Origin: an uncultured Clostridia bacterium
GTDB taxonomy: Bacteria > Bacillota > Clostridia > Oscillospirales > Acutalibacteraceae
Length of the DNA: 64,000 nucleotides
Direction of reading: 5' to 3'
NCBI GenBank assembly: GCA_947628175.1
Contig: CANQZA010000004.1
Location: 1-64,000, forward strand
Shown: one piece after another, positions 42,759 to 52,207 of the stretch
Layout of the letters: each line of letters opens with the position of its first letter
How positions within the stretch are numbered: position 1 is the first letter of the stretch
The notes under the pieces: model-generated
What the model was told of the DNA's origin: nothing
Seen by the model: only the letters and a program-made list of their open reading frames with translations
Database searches by the model: none
Position numbers and translations under genes: made by a program

Positions 42759-43364
42759 ATGAACGAGATGATTATTTCGGAAATTGATGAAAAGAGTAAA
42801 TTTAATTTTGATTTTAAAGAATACAAATCAATCATTTATACGGTTATTTTTTATTCAATTGGCTTATTTTTAGGTTCTTATTTTTATAAAGAAGCATCCT
42901 CAGAAAGCCTTAATAAGCTGATTCAACCGCAGGAACACTCATTGCTCTATCTTTTTTCATCAAATCTATGCGTTTATTTTTCTCTTTTTGTGGTAGTGGT
43001 TTTTCTTGGATTCTGTCTGATAGGGTATCCTCTTATAAATATCGTTCCGGCATTAATCGGCATTGAAACGGGCATAAAATGCGCTTATTTTTTTACAAAT
43101 TATTCAATTAAGGGTATAGGCTATGCGCTCATAATGATTGTGCCGTTTATTGCATTGTTTTTGACAGTTATTGCATTTACGATAAAGATAAGCACCGATA
43201 TGTCAAAAAATCTTGTGAATATGGCTAAAAACGGCGCAGACACAAACGGAATGGATTTAAAGCCTTATTTGAAAAAGTATCTTATTTTAGGATTAAGTAT
43301 GATATTGGCATCGTTAGCCAATGCAGGAATAAGTACGCTGTTATTCAGTGTTGTCACCATATAG
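42759..43364 (+). CDS. SpoIIM-like membrane protein
   Basis: Multi-TM, ~200 aa with typical SpoIIM length/topology; convergent with xerC/D-type recombinase. Confidence 0.55.
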   Translation: MNEMIISEIDEKSKFNFDFKEYKSIIYTVIFYSIGLFLGSYFYKEASSESLNKLIQPQEHSLLYLFSSNLCVYFSLFVVVVFLGFCLIGYPLINIVPALIGIETGIKCAYFFTNYSIKGIGYALIMIVPFIALFLTVIAFTIKISTDMSKNLVNMAKNGADTNGMDLKPYLKKYLILGLSMILASLANAGISTLLFSVVTI

Positions 43365-44328
43365 ATTTTTTGTTTGCAAGGGGATTTGACGCAATTGCCT
43401 TTTTAGTTGCGTCTTCACTTATATGCGTATATATTTCGGTAGTTCCAAGATTTTCGTGTCCTAAAATTTCCTTCAAAAGCAAAAGGTCAACTTTGCCATG
43501 TTGATACATAAGCGTTGCCGCAGTATGTCTCAGTTTATGAACGGATAACCCTCTGTCGTTGAGTCCCGCTTTTTCAAGATAGGAATATACCATATGCTGA
43601 ACAGTCTTTGGACTGATTCTCTGATTTCTTGAGCTTAAAAATAATGCACGGTCTTTGACAGAGTTATTATGTCTCTTTTTCATATAACCGACTATAGCGT
43701 CAATACAAGCCTGATTCAAGAAAATTTTTCTTTCCTTATTTCCCTTTCCGGTAATAACCAATGAGCCGTCGTCTTTTATATCATTATAGTCAATACTTAC
43801 AAGTTCACTGAGACGCATTCCACAGTTCAAAAACAGCGTTATAATTGCATAATCACGCTCTTTATACGGTCCATCAATTACAGATAGTAATTTTTCAGCC
43901 TCATCAAGAGTAAGATATTTAGGCAGCGACTTTTTTGATTTTGGCGTATCAAGATTTTTCATCGGATTATTCTCAAGTAATCCCATATTTTCAGATAAAT
44001 ATTTAAAAAATCTTCGGATTGCAATTACTCTGCGAGCGCGTGTTGATTCGCTGTTTTTTCGCTCATTTTTGCAATAAATCAGAAATTGATACGCATCAGA
44101 TAAATTTACACTCTGTATAAACTTTATATCAATAGGGGACAAGTCAATTTCCTCATCAGGCATATCTTTTGGATATAATCCTTTTTCTTTGGCGAGAAAA
44201 CGAAAAAATGTTCTCAGATCAGACGCGTACTCGAGGACAGAAAGTTCGCTGTGACCTTTAATTGCTTCTATGTACAAAAGATATTGTTGTACCAGTTTAG
44301 GCAATTCAATGAATTCTTCTTTACGCAT
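43354..44328 (-). CDS. Tyrosine recombinase XerC/XerD
   Basis: Catalytic R (NCGMRLSELVSI), HKLRHTAATLMYQHG, LGHENLGTTEIYTHIS. ATG at 44328. Confidence 0.92.
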   Translation of the reverse strand: MRKEEFIELPKLVQQYLLYIEAIKGHSELSVLEYASDLRTFFRFLAKEKGLYPKDMPDEEIDLSPIDIKFIQSVNLSDAYQFLIYCKNERKNSESTRARRVIAIRRFFKYLSENMGLLENNPMKNLDTPKSKKSLPKYLTLDEAEKLLSVIDGPYKERDYAIITLFLNCGMRLSELVSIDYNDIKDDGSLVITGKGNKERKIFLNQACIDAIVGYMKKRHNNSVKDRALFLSSRNQRISPKTVQHMVYSYLEKAGLNDRGLSVHKLRHTAATLMYQHGKVDLLLLKEILGHENLGTTEIYTHISEDATKKAIASNPLANKKSIW

Positions 44329-44613
44329 AAATAAAACTCCTGTCATGATAGAATAATTTGATAATGGTGTATATAAAAAAATTAAATGGTATTTTAAAGC
44401 CAACAGCTATTTATAAAATAATACTCAGGTAAATTATAATCAACTGAAAATCCGAAAATAAAAAGATAATATTACTTTTCTTATATTTAACTGTTATTTT
44501 TTGCTCCAAGTTCGATTTTAACTCCCCTATATTATACAAAATATTTATTTTGTATAATTGTATCAAAAAAATGACGGTATGTCAATACACCCTTTTATAG
44601 ATAAATATAAAAA

Positions 44614-44648
44614 ACCCGAAACAATAATTCAAAAATACTGTTTCGGGT
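44614..44648 (-). terminator. Rho-independent terminator of radA operon
   Basis: ACCCGAAACA/TGTTTCGGGT stem with T tract on minus strand (also T-rich on plus). Confidence 0.85.
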
Positions 44649-44654
44649 CCTTTT

Positions 44655-46019
44655 TTATTCTTCAGTTAAAGCAGAAAAGCTGTCGCGGATTGTTCTTACA
44701 GGCACAATATTCATATTAATTTTTAATTGCTTTGAAAGTGATTTATAATTATGAAACGGAATAAGACATTTTTCAAAACCGAGCCTGTATGCTTCTGATA
44801 TTCTTTGTTCACAGTTACTTACCGCTCTAATTTCCCCCGCCAGACCTATCTCACCAAAAGCAAGAACATTGTCACCTACGACCTTATCCTTTAATGACGA
44901 TACAAGTGCCATGGCAACAGTTAAATCCGCCGCGGGTTCATCAAGGCGCAGTCCGCCGACAACATTTATGTATGCATCCATATTGTTAAAGAAATAGCCT
45001 GCTCTTTTTTCAAGGACAGCGATGAGCATACTCATTCTGTTATAATCAAAACCTGTACTCATTCTTCTCGGTGTACCAAAGCCTGTTGTTGTAACAAGTC
45101 CCTGCACCTCCGCCAAAATAGGTCTTGAGCCCTCCATAATACACGCCACACATGTACCCGGTGTATTTTTTGGGCGCCCCGAAAGCATCATAAGAGAAGG
45201 ATTTAAAACCTCCTTTAAACCGCTTTCTGTCATTTCAAAAACACCAATTTCATTTGTTGAACCAAATCTGTTTTTAACGCCTCTGAGAATTCTGTATGAA
45301 TAATTGCGCTCGCCTTCAAAATATAAAACAGCGTCGACGATATGCTCCAATACCTTGGGACCCGCAATAGCACCGTCTTTATTCACATGACCGACGACTA
45401 AAATGGGAATATTGTAATATTTTGCAGTATGCATAAACAGATTTGTACTTTCTCTTACCTGAGTTACCGAACCGGCAGAAGATGATATCTCATCACACAC
45501 CATAGTCTGAACGGAATCAATGATAACAATATCGGGTTTTTCCTTTTTTATTGTTTCAATAATGATATTGACATTTGTTTCTGAAAGGATAAAAAGATTC
45601 TTTGAAGTTACGCCAAGTCGGTTTGCGCGCATTTTTATCTGATTTGCAGATTCCTCTCCGCTTACATAAAGTATTTTTCCTGTTTTTCCGAGATATTCAC
45701 ATATCTGAAGAAGAATTGTAGATTTTCCGATTCCCGGATCACCGCTTACAAGAACGAGACTGCCAATAACGATTCCGCCGCCGAGGACGCGGTCAAATTC
45801 GCTGTTACCTGTTGAAATACGGCGCTCCACATCACCTGTTATATTGTCAAGAGACATTACTTCAGACGCTTTGACTGACGAAGAAAAAGCAATGCTGCCT
45901 TTTTCTTCAATCCCCTCCTCCATGCTGTTCCATTCACCGCATCCGGGGCACTTTCCATACCACTTAGGTGATTCATAACCACATTTACCGCAAACATAGA
46001 TTGCCTTTAATTTTGCCAT
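44655..46019 (-). CDS. radA: DNA repair protein RadA
   Basis: CGKCGYESPKWYGKCPGCGEWN Zn finger; SGDPGIGKSTILLQ; KNRFGSTNEIGVFEM. Confidence 0.97.
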   Translation of the reverse strand: MAKLKAIYVCGKCGYESPKWYGKCPGCGEWNSMEEGIEEKGSIAFSSSVKASEVMSLDNITGDVERRISTGNSEFDRVLGGGIVIGSLVLVSGDPGIGKSTILLQICEYLGKTGKILYVSGEESANQIKMRANRLGVTSKNLFILSETNVNIIIETIKKEKPDIVIIDSVQTMVCDEISSSAGSVTQVRESTNLFMHTAKYYNIPILVVGHVNKDGAIAGPKVLEHIVDAVLYFEGERNYSYRILRGVKNRFGSTNEIGVFEMTESGLKEVLNPSLMMLSGRPKNTPGTCVACIMEGSRPILAEVQGLVTTTGFGTPRRMSTGFDYNRMSMLIAVLEKRAGYFFNNMDAYINVVGGLRLDEPAADLTVAMALVSSLKDKVVGDNVLAFGEIGLAGEIRAVSNCEQRISEAYRLGFEKCLIPFHNYKSLSKQLKINMNIVPVRTIRDSFSALTEE

Positions 46020-46724
46020 TTATAACTCCTCTGATATGTAATTACTGAGCCCGAGCATAATTGAATATGCAAGCTGCTTCTGATAGTTTTCATCCTTTAA
46101 TTTTTCATTTTCCTGACGGTTGCTCATAAAACCGCACTCAACCATAACCGATGTAACCTTAGCCTTGTGGAGCAGATAATAACTGTCGTCCGACACCTTA
46201 TTGACTCTTTCATTAGCAGGCTGAAGATTTGACTTTGCAATGTTCAAAATATCATCAGCAAGAATCGGGCTTTTTTCATCATTCGGCGAATACCAGACCT
46301 GCATACCCCACTGGCTTTCGTCCTCAAAATGATTTTGGTGTATGGATATAAGAAGACTGTTATGAATGCTGTTTATAATATCCATTCTGTTATAAAGGTC
46401 GGAACGGGTTTTATCATCATTTTCATCATATACAAGATAATCACCGTCCCTTGTTAAAAAAGAGGTGATGCCGCTTACAGAGGCAAAATCATAAAGCGCA
46501 AGAGCAATAGCAAGATTAATGCCCTTTTCCGGTGTGCCGTCAAAACCTATAGTCCCTGCATCTATGCCTCCGTGACCTGCATCAATTACAAGATTAATTC
46601 TTTTGTCCCGTGAATAATCACTTACGGTGGCAGTCTTTTTCAGCAGCATATTCAGTGAAAAGCAACTGACAAAAGTAAATATAAATGTAAAAGCTATTAA
46701 CGAAATTTTTTTCATAAAATTCAC
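46020..46724 (-). CDS. cwlD: N-acetylmuramoyl-L-alanine amidase (CwlD-like)
   Basis: VIDAGHGGIDAGTIG, SIHQNHF, MVECGFMSNRQEN (Amidase_3). Confidence 0.85.
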   Translation of the reverse strand: MNFMKKISLIAFTFIFTFVSCFSLNMLLKKTATVSDYSRDKRINLVIDAGHGGIDAGTIGFDGTPEKGINLAIALALYDFASVSGITSFLTRDGDYLVYDENDDKTRSDLYNRMDIINSIHNSLLISIHQNHFEDESQWGMQVWYSPNDEKSPILADDILNIAKSNLQPANERVNKVSDDSYYLLHKAKVTSVMVECGFMSNRQENEKLKDENYQKQLAYSIMLGLSNYISEEL

Positions 46725-46835
46725 CGATAATAACTATGTATTTATTATAGCTCATTATGCCAAATCTATCAAGGTTATATTGATTTTTCCAATTCATAGG
46801 GATATAATTGGAACTGTGAAGGAGTGAGTTAAACA

Positions 46836-47795
46836 ATGAAAATTGTTAATCTTGACGGATATACAACGAATCCTGGTGATTTGAGCTGGGAGGGTTTTGA
46901 AAGGCTTGGTGACTTCACCGTTTATGACAGAACAAATCCAGACCAAATTTTAAACAGAGCAAAGGGTGCTAACATATTGATTATCAACAAAACTGTTTTA
47001 AACAGAGAACTGCTTGAAAAGCTTTCCCCTGAGCTTGAATATATCGGTCTGCAATCAACCGGGTATAATGTTGTTGACTGTAAAGCAGCGCGTGAACTTG
47101 GAATTACGGTATGCAACATTCCTGCATATTCGACTAACGCTGTTGCGCAGCTTGTGTTTGCATTTATCCTGCAAATAACCAATCAGGTGTCCATACATTC
47201 ACAGGCAGTCAGAAACGGTGAATGGTGTGACTGCCCCGATTTTTGTTTTTGGAAAACTCCCCTTTCAGAGCTGAGCGGAAAAACAATCGGAATTATCGGA
47301 TTCGGCTCAATCGGAAGCAGAGTGGCCCATCTTGCAGAGGCGTTCGGAATGAACATTCTCGCCTTTTCACCCAGCAAGAAAGAAAAAGGCAGCTTAAAAT
47401 GTATAGAATTTGTAGATATGGATTATCTGCTTGCAAACAGTGATATTGTCACCTGCCACTGTCCTCTGACACCACAGACAACCGGATTGATAAATGAAAA
47501 TTCAATTGCTAAAATGAAAAAAAGCGCAATTCTAATAAACACATCAAGAGGGCCTGTTGTGGATCAGAAGGCACTTGCCGATGCTCTTAATAACGGGGAT
47601 ATAGCCGCTGCGGGACTGGATGTTTTGGAAGTTGAGCCGGCAAAAAAAGATAATCCTCTGCTGCGCGCAAAAAATTGTTATATAACGCCGCACATTGCTT
47701 GGGCTGCAAAAGAAACAAGGCAGAGACTGTTAAATATTCTGGAAGAAAACCTCGTTGCATATCTCAATAAAAAGCCGCAAAATGTGGTCAATTAA
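46836..47795 (+). CDS. D-isomer specific 2-hydroxyacid dehydrogenase
   Basis: TIGIIGFGSIGSRVAHLAEAFGM; HCPLTPQTTGLINENSIAKMKKSAILINTSRGPVVD; TPHIAWAAKETRQRL. Confidence 0.92.
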   Translation: MKIVNLDGYTTNPGDLSWEGFERLGDFTVYDRTNPDQILNRAKGANILIINKTVLNRELLEKLSPELEYIGLQSTGYNVVDCKAARELGITVCNIPAYSTNAVAQLVFAFILQITNQVSIHSQAVRNGEWCDCPDFCFWKTPLSELSGKTIGIIGFGSIGSRVAHLAEAFGMNILAFSPSKKEKGSLKCIEFVDMDYLLANSDIVTCHCPLTPQTTGLINENSIAKMKKSAILINTSRGPVVDQKALADALNNGDIAAAGLDVLEVEPAKKDNPLLRAKNCYITPHIAWAAKETRQRLLNILEENLVAYLNKKPQNVVN

Positions 47796-47830
47796 GTCGT
47801 AACTTTGTGATATAAAATTAAAAAATTCTA

Positions 47831-47859
47831 TTGACTTTAACAGTAAAATCTATTATCAT
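47831..47859 (+). promoter_or_regulatory. Predicted tRNA promoter
   Basis: TTGACT-N17-TATCAT upstream of the first tRNA-Leu. Confidence 0.5.
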
Positions 47860-47871
47860 ATCTTTTGATGT

Positions 47872-47958
47872 GCTGGTGTGGCGAAATAGGCAGACGCAAG
47901 GGACTTAAAATCCCTCGGTAGCAATACTGTACCGGTTCAAGTCCGGTCACCAGCACCA
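47872..47958 (+). tRNA. tRNA-Leu (anticodon UAA)
   Basis: GCTGGTG...CACCAGC acceptor, anticodon loop CTTAAAA, long variable arm, TTCAAGTC T-loop, encoded CCA. Confidence 0.95.
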
Positions 47959-47960
47959 AA

Positions 47961-48000
47961 AGCACCCATTGGCAATCTGTAATAATTGTCTGTGGGTGCT
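47961..48000 (+). repeat. Hairpin in tRNA spacer
   Basis: AGCACCCA...TGGGTGCT 8-bp stem plus GGCAAT/ATTGTC inner stem; no T tract. Confidence 0.6.
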
Positions 48001-48015
48001 GTACAAGTTTTATAT

Positions 48016-48102
48016 GCCGGCGTGATGGAATTGGCAGACGTGCTGGACTCAAAATCCAGTCCTGGCAACAGGGTGCGGGTTCGACCCCCGCCGCCGGCAC
48101 CA
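48016..48102 (+). tRNA. tRNA-Leu (anticodon CAA)
   Basis: GCCGGCG...CGCCGGC acceptor, loop CTCAAAA, long variable arm, TTCGACCC, encoded CCA. Confidence 0.95.
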
Positions 48103-48140
48103 AAATAAGGGCGTCCTTTTTTAGGACGCCCTTATTTTTA
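48102..48140. terminator. Bidirectional terminator between tRNA-Leu and AKR gene
   Basis: Perfect 15-bp inverted repeat AAAATAAGGGCGTCC/GGACGCCCTTATTTT. Confidence 0.9.
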
Positions 48141-48154
48141 TAGTATTTAAAGTA

Positions 48155-49291
48155 TTAAACAAAATACTCAGATATTTTACCCTTGAGGAGATTTGGGATT
48201 TTTATATCCTGAGGACAGTGCGAAGCACATTTTCCACACTCCACACAGGCTGACGCATTTATGTCGATCTGATTATAAAGGCTTCTCGCCTCATCTTCTG
48301 TTATTTCTTTTGATTTTGCCTTATTATACGCTGCAAAAATAGAACTTATTTTTACGCCTTTCGGACAGTCAGAGCAATAGTCACAGCCTGTGCATGGAAT
48401 GACCTCGCTCTTGTTCATCATCGCTGCTGCGTTTTCACATATCTTGTACTCCCTTTCACTGAAAGACTTAAAATCAGTAAGAGACTTTACATTATCCAGC
48501 ATCTGTTCCGCAGAATTCATACCGCTTAGGATGGTAAGTACATTCGGATGGCTTGCAACAAATTTGATTGCCCACGACGCAACGCTTTCATTTGGATGTG
48601 TAGCTTTAAACATCCTTTCAATATCAGGGGAGACCTCCGCAAGTTTTCCTCCCCTTACAGGCTCCATAACGATAACAGGTATTCCTGCTTGCGTTAATAT
48701 TTCATACTGTTCTTTTGCATTTTGATTTTTCCAGTCAAGATAATTCATCTGAATCTGTGCAAAATCCCACTTATGGGCGGCAACAATTCTTTTTAAATCA
48801 TCAATCGTACCATGGAAGGAAAATCCTATATTCTTTACCCGACCATCCTGTTTTTTCTTCAGAAGAAAATCATATGCGCCAAATTTTTCGCATTTATCAA
48901 AATTATCTTTATTCAGTGAGTGCAAAAGGTAAAAATCAAAATATTCATGTCCTGTCCGATCAAGCTGTTTTTGAAATATCCTTTCCATATCGCTTTTTTT
49001 GGGGCACATCCATATAGGAAGCTTATCTGCCAACTTGTAGCTCTCACGAGGATATTTTTTTAATGCAGTTCCGATAAATTTCTCGCTTTTACCGGCATGA
49101 TACATAAAGGCAGTATCAAAATAGTTGATACCGTTTTCATAAGCCATATCAACAAGCTTTTGCCCTTTTTCATAGTTGATAAGCGGATTAGCCTCTCTTT
49201 TAAGCGGCGTTTTGCATGGAAGACGCATTGTACCGAGCCCTAAAAGTGAAATTTCTTCATCTTTAAATTTTCTCTTGTCAATCATAATCAT
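48155..49291 (-). CDS. Aldo/keto reductase with C-terminal 4Fe-4S ferredoxin domain
   Basis: LGLGTMRLP, YFDTAFMYHAGKSEKFIG; CTGCDYCSDCPKGV and CVECGKCASHCPQDI. Confidence 0.92.
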   Translation of the reverse strand: MIMIDKRKFKDEEISLLGLGTMRLPCKTPLKREANPLINYEKGQKLVDMAYENGINYFDTAFMYHAGKSEKFIGTALKKYPRESYKLADKLPIWMCPKKSDMERIFQKQLDRTGHEYFDFYLLHSLNKDNFDKCEKFGAYDFLLKKKQDGRVKNIGFSFHGTIDDLKRIVAAHKWDFAQIQMNYLDWKNQNAKEQYEILTQAGIPVIVMEPVRGGKLAEVSPDIERMFKATHPNESVASWAIKFVASHPNVLTILSGMNSAEQMLDNVKSLTDFKSFSEREYKICENAAAMMNKSEVIPCTGCDYCSDCPKGVKISSIFAAYNKAKSKEITEDEARSLYNQIDINASACVECGKCASHCPQDIKIPNLLKGKISEYFV

Positions 49292-49307
49292 TTCTCCTTT
49301 TTATGAT

Positions 49308-50702
49308 TTATTCCTTTGTCCATGTTACTCCGTTTGGTGTGTCTTTAAGGATTATTCCCCTTACCTTTAAATCATCCCGTATTTTATCCGCAGTCGCCCA
49401 ATCTCTGGCAGCTCTTGCCTGATTGCGTTGCTCTATAAGGGCTTCAATCTCACTGTCAAGATCATTTGACTTGCGGTTATAAAGAATTCCGAGTACGCTG
49501 CAAAGCTCATCAAACAGCTTTGCTGCAGCTTTGCAAACAGATTTTGAAACAGGTTTATCAAGAATTTTGGTATTGATATCCCTGACAAGTTCAAATAAGG
49601 CAGCGATACCGTCCGCCGTATTCAAATCATCATCCATTGCAGTGATAAACTGATCTCTTCTGCTGTTTATAATGTTGAGCAGTTGCTCGTCATCCGGGTA
49701 ATTATTAGATGCGTTTTTAATTGCAAAATCAAGACTTTCACGGCAGGTGTAAAGCCTTTCAAGGGAGGATTTACACTGCTCAATTATCTCAAGATTATAA
49801 TTTATAGGAGAACGGTAGTGAGATGAAATCAGAAAGTATCTGATTACTTCATAACCATAGACCTCGGCAATTTCTCTGACTGTCTTGAAGTTACCCAATG
49901 ATTTACTCATTTTTACATTGTCAACATTGATGTAACCGTTGTGCATCCAGTAATTTGAAAAAACACAGCCGTTTGCGCACTCGCTCTGGGCAATTTCGTT
50001 TTCGTGATGAGGAAAAATCAGATCCTGACCTCCGCAGTGAATGTCAATGGTCTTGCCAAGGTACCGTCTGTTCATTGCGGAACATTCAATGTGCCAGCCC
50101 GGTCTTCCCTTTCCCCATGGTGAATCCCAATACGGCTCGCCTTCCTTTGCGCCTTTCCACAAAGCGAAATCAAGGGGATCCTCCTTCTTGTCTCCCACGG
50201 CTATTCTCGCACCCGACTGAAGATCTTCAATCGGCTGATGGCTTAATTTTCCATATTCACTGAATTTAAGTGTTCTGAAATACACATCGCCGTCAACGGC
50301 ATATGCATATCCCCGCTCCTCCAGTGTTTTAATTATATCAATAATTTCATCAATGTTTTCCGTTGCTTTTGGATGAAATGTTGCTTTTTTAAAATTCAGT
50401 CCCTGTGCATCTTTCCAAAATTCATCAATGTATTTTTTTGATACTTCCTCAAAGGCAATGCCTTCTTCATTTGCACGCTTGATAATTTTATCATCAACAT
50501 CCGTAAAATTTTGAACGAATTTTACATTCATACCACGATATTCCAAATATCTTCTCAAAACATCAAAAACACAAAGAGGTCTTGCATTTCCAATGTGAAT
50601 ATAGTTATACACGGTAGGACCGCAGGCATAAATTTTGATCTCATTGGGATCAATGGGAATAAACTCTTCCTTCTGCCTCGTTAGTGTATTATAAATTCTC
50701 AT
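49308..50702 (-). CDS. cysS: Cysteinyl-tRNA synthetase
   Basis: ACGPTVYNYIHIGNARP, WHIECSAM, KMSKSLGNF. Confidence 0.97.
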   Translation of the reverse strand: MRIYNTLTRQKEEFIPIDPNEIKIYACGPTVYNYIHIGNARPLCVFDVLRRYLEYRGMNVKFVQNFTDVDDKIIKRANEEGIAFEEVSKKYIDEFWKDAQGLNFKKATFHPKATENIDEIIDIIKTLEERGYAYAVDGDVYFRTLKFSEYGKLSHQPIEDLQSGARIAVGDKKEDPLDFALWKGAKEGEPYWDSPWGKGRPGWHIECSAMNRRYLGKTIDIHCGGQDLIFPHHENEIAQSECANGCVFSNYWMHNGYINVDNVKMSKSLGNFKTVREIAEVYGYEVIRYFLISSHYRSPINYNLEIIEQCKSSLERLYTCRESLDFAIKNASNNYPDDEQLLNIINSRRDQFITAMDDDLNTADGIAALFELVRDINTKILDKPVSKSVCKAAAKLFDELCSVLGILYNRKSNDLDSEIEALIEQRNQARAARDWATADKIRDDLKVRGIILKDTPNGVTWTKE

Positions 50703-51340
50703 TTTACCTTCTCCTTTAAACGCTCAACTTCCATATTAAGCGCTTCAATTTTTGTTTGATTTTCAACAATTGCGTTCATAATTGGATCGGGAATGTTAAT
50801 CTGATCCAGATCATCGATTCTTTCACCGTCAATTCTCACAACCTTGCCCGGAACACCTACAACAGTGCAGTTGGGCTCAACATCTTTAACAACAACGGCA
50901 CCGGAGGCAACCTTTGAATTCCTGCCAATGGTAATAGGTCCCAAAACTTTGGCACCGGCACCTATCATAACACCGCTCTCTATAGTCGGATGCCTTTTTC
51001 CTACATCCTTACCCGTACCACCGAGAGTGACACCCTGATATATCATTACATCGTCGCCGATTTCTGTTGTTTCTCCAATGACTATACCTGTACCGTGATC
51101 TATACATACTCTTCTGCCAATAGTTGCTCCGGGATGAATTTCAATTCCTGTTTTGTGAGCACTTCTCTGGCTGATATACCTTGCTATAAAGGGCATATTG
51201 TGCCTGAAAAACCAATTGGCTTTTTTATGGCTTCTTAAAGCCTTGAAACCGGGATACAGCAATACGATTTCAACAGGATTTCTTGCTGCGGGGTCATGCT
51301 CCATAAAGCTTTTAACATCCTCTTTGAATGAGTCAAACAT
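50699..51340 (-). CDS. cysE: Serine O-acetyltransferase
   Basis: EIHPGATIGRRVCIDHGTGIVIGETTEIGDDVMIYQGVTLGGTG hexapeptide repeats. Confidence 0.95.
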   Translation of the reverse strand: MFDSFKEDVKSFMEHDPAARNPVEIVLLYPGFKALRSHKKANWFFRHNMPFIARYISQRSAHKTGIEIHPGATIGRRVCIDHGTGIVIGETTEIGDDVMIYQGVTLGGTGKDVGKRHPTIESGVMIGAGAKVLGPITIGRNSKVASGAVVVKDVEPNCTVVGVPGKVVRIDGERIDDLDQINIPDPIMNAIVENQTKIEALNMEVERLKEKVK

Positions 51341-51357
51341 AAAAATTCTCCTTCAAT

Positions 51358-51597
51358 AAAAAAATGCCCCTGTCCTATGACAGAGGCAATGTAGTAACTG
51401 CGGTTCCACTCCATTTTATACTCAACTGTTTAGCAACAGCTTCGGCTGTAACGGTGCCGACCGACTCGGAATACTCCATTCCTCCGAGCAGCTCTGGAGT
51501 GCATTTTGGCAGCGGGCTGATACAGATCTTACAGCAAAATAACCTGCTCTCTTAAACAACCGAAACTGCTTACTTTTCTCCGTCAAGGCTTTGTTAT
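51358..51597 (-). promoter_or_regulatory. T-box leader (Cys) upstream of cysE-cysS
   Basis: Minus strand: T-box core TGGAACCGCAG (51398-51408), candidate specifier TGC followed by A (51501-51503), terminator TGCCTCTGTC-atag-GACAGGGGCA-TTTTTT. Confidence 0.9.
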
Positions 51598-51640
51598 TAT
51601 CATATTTATATTATATACAAAACTGAAAAAAATGCAACTG

Positions 51641-52207
51641 TTATTTTGTCTTGATAAGATGCCAGCCGTCTTTTGCATAAATAATACCGCTCAATACGGT
51701 AATAATTCCAACTGTCCAGAAAGCGATTGCGCAATATATATTCAGCCACTGGGTGGTCATATCTATATCGGCAGGACCCTCCCCGATAGCCAAAATCAAA
51801 AATGTAATACCTGTTGTTGACATCTGGAGAAATGTTTTTGCTTTGCCGAAAGCATTTGCGGCAATAACCTCCCCTGTCGTTGCGGCAGCCATTCTAATTC
51901 CCGCAACAAGAAATTCTCTCGCAAGCATTAAAACAAGAACGATATCGGTATGCCAGCCCATATTTACAAGAATAATATATGCAGCAAAGACAAGCGTTTT
52001 ATCGGACAAAGGATCCATCAGCTTGCCGAAATCGGTAACAATCCCCTGCCTTCTTGCTATAATTCCGTCTGCCTTGTCACTCATACAGGCAACAAAATAA
52101 ACAATCAAAGCAGCAACCCAGTGGTATGGAAATTCAATAAGCGCACAAGCCATTAAAACCGGGACACAGCAAAACCTGAATACAGTTATTTTGTTAGGTA
52201 AATTCAT
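51641..52207 (-). CDS. pgsA: CDP-diacylglycerol-glycerol-3-phosphate 3-phosphatidyltransferase
   Basis: LPNKITVFRFCCVP; SDKADGIIARRQGIVTDFGKLMDPLSDK CDP-alcohol motif. Confidence 0.94.
   Translation of the reverse strand: MNLPNKITVFRFCCVPVLMACALIEFPYHWVAALIVYFVACMSDKADGIIARRQGIVTDFGKLMDPLSDKTLVFAAYIILVNMGWHTDIVLVLMLAREFLVAGIRMAAATTGEVIAANAFGKAKTFLQMSTTGITFLILAIGEGPADIDMTTQWLNIYCAIAFWTVGIITVLSGIIYAKDGWHLIKTK

Noticed and set aside
43354-44328. Possible integron/prophage integrase
   Set aside because: Single XerC/D-type recombinase in a housekeeping context, with no phage genes, att repeats or cassette arrays nearby.
47837-48103. 88-aa minus-strand ORF (MVPAAGVEPAPCCQDWILSPARLPIP...)
   Set aside because: It is the antisense translation of the two tRNA-Leu genes, a classic spurious ORF; the tRNAs are unambiguous.
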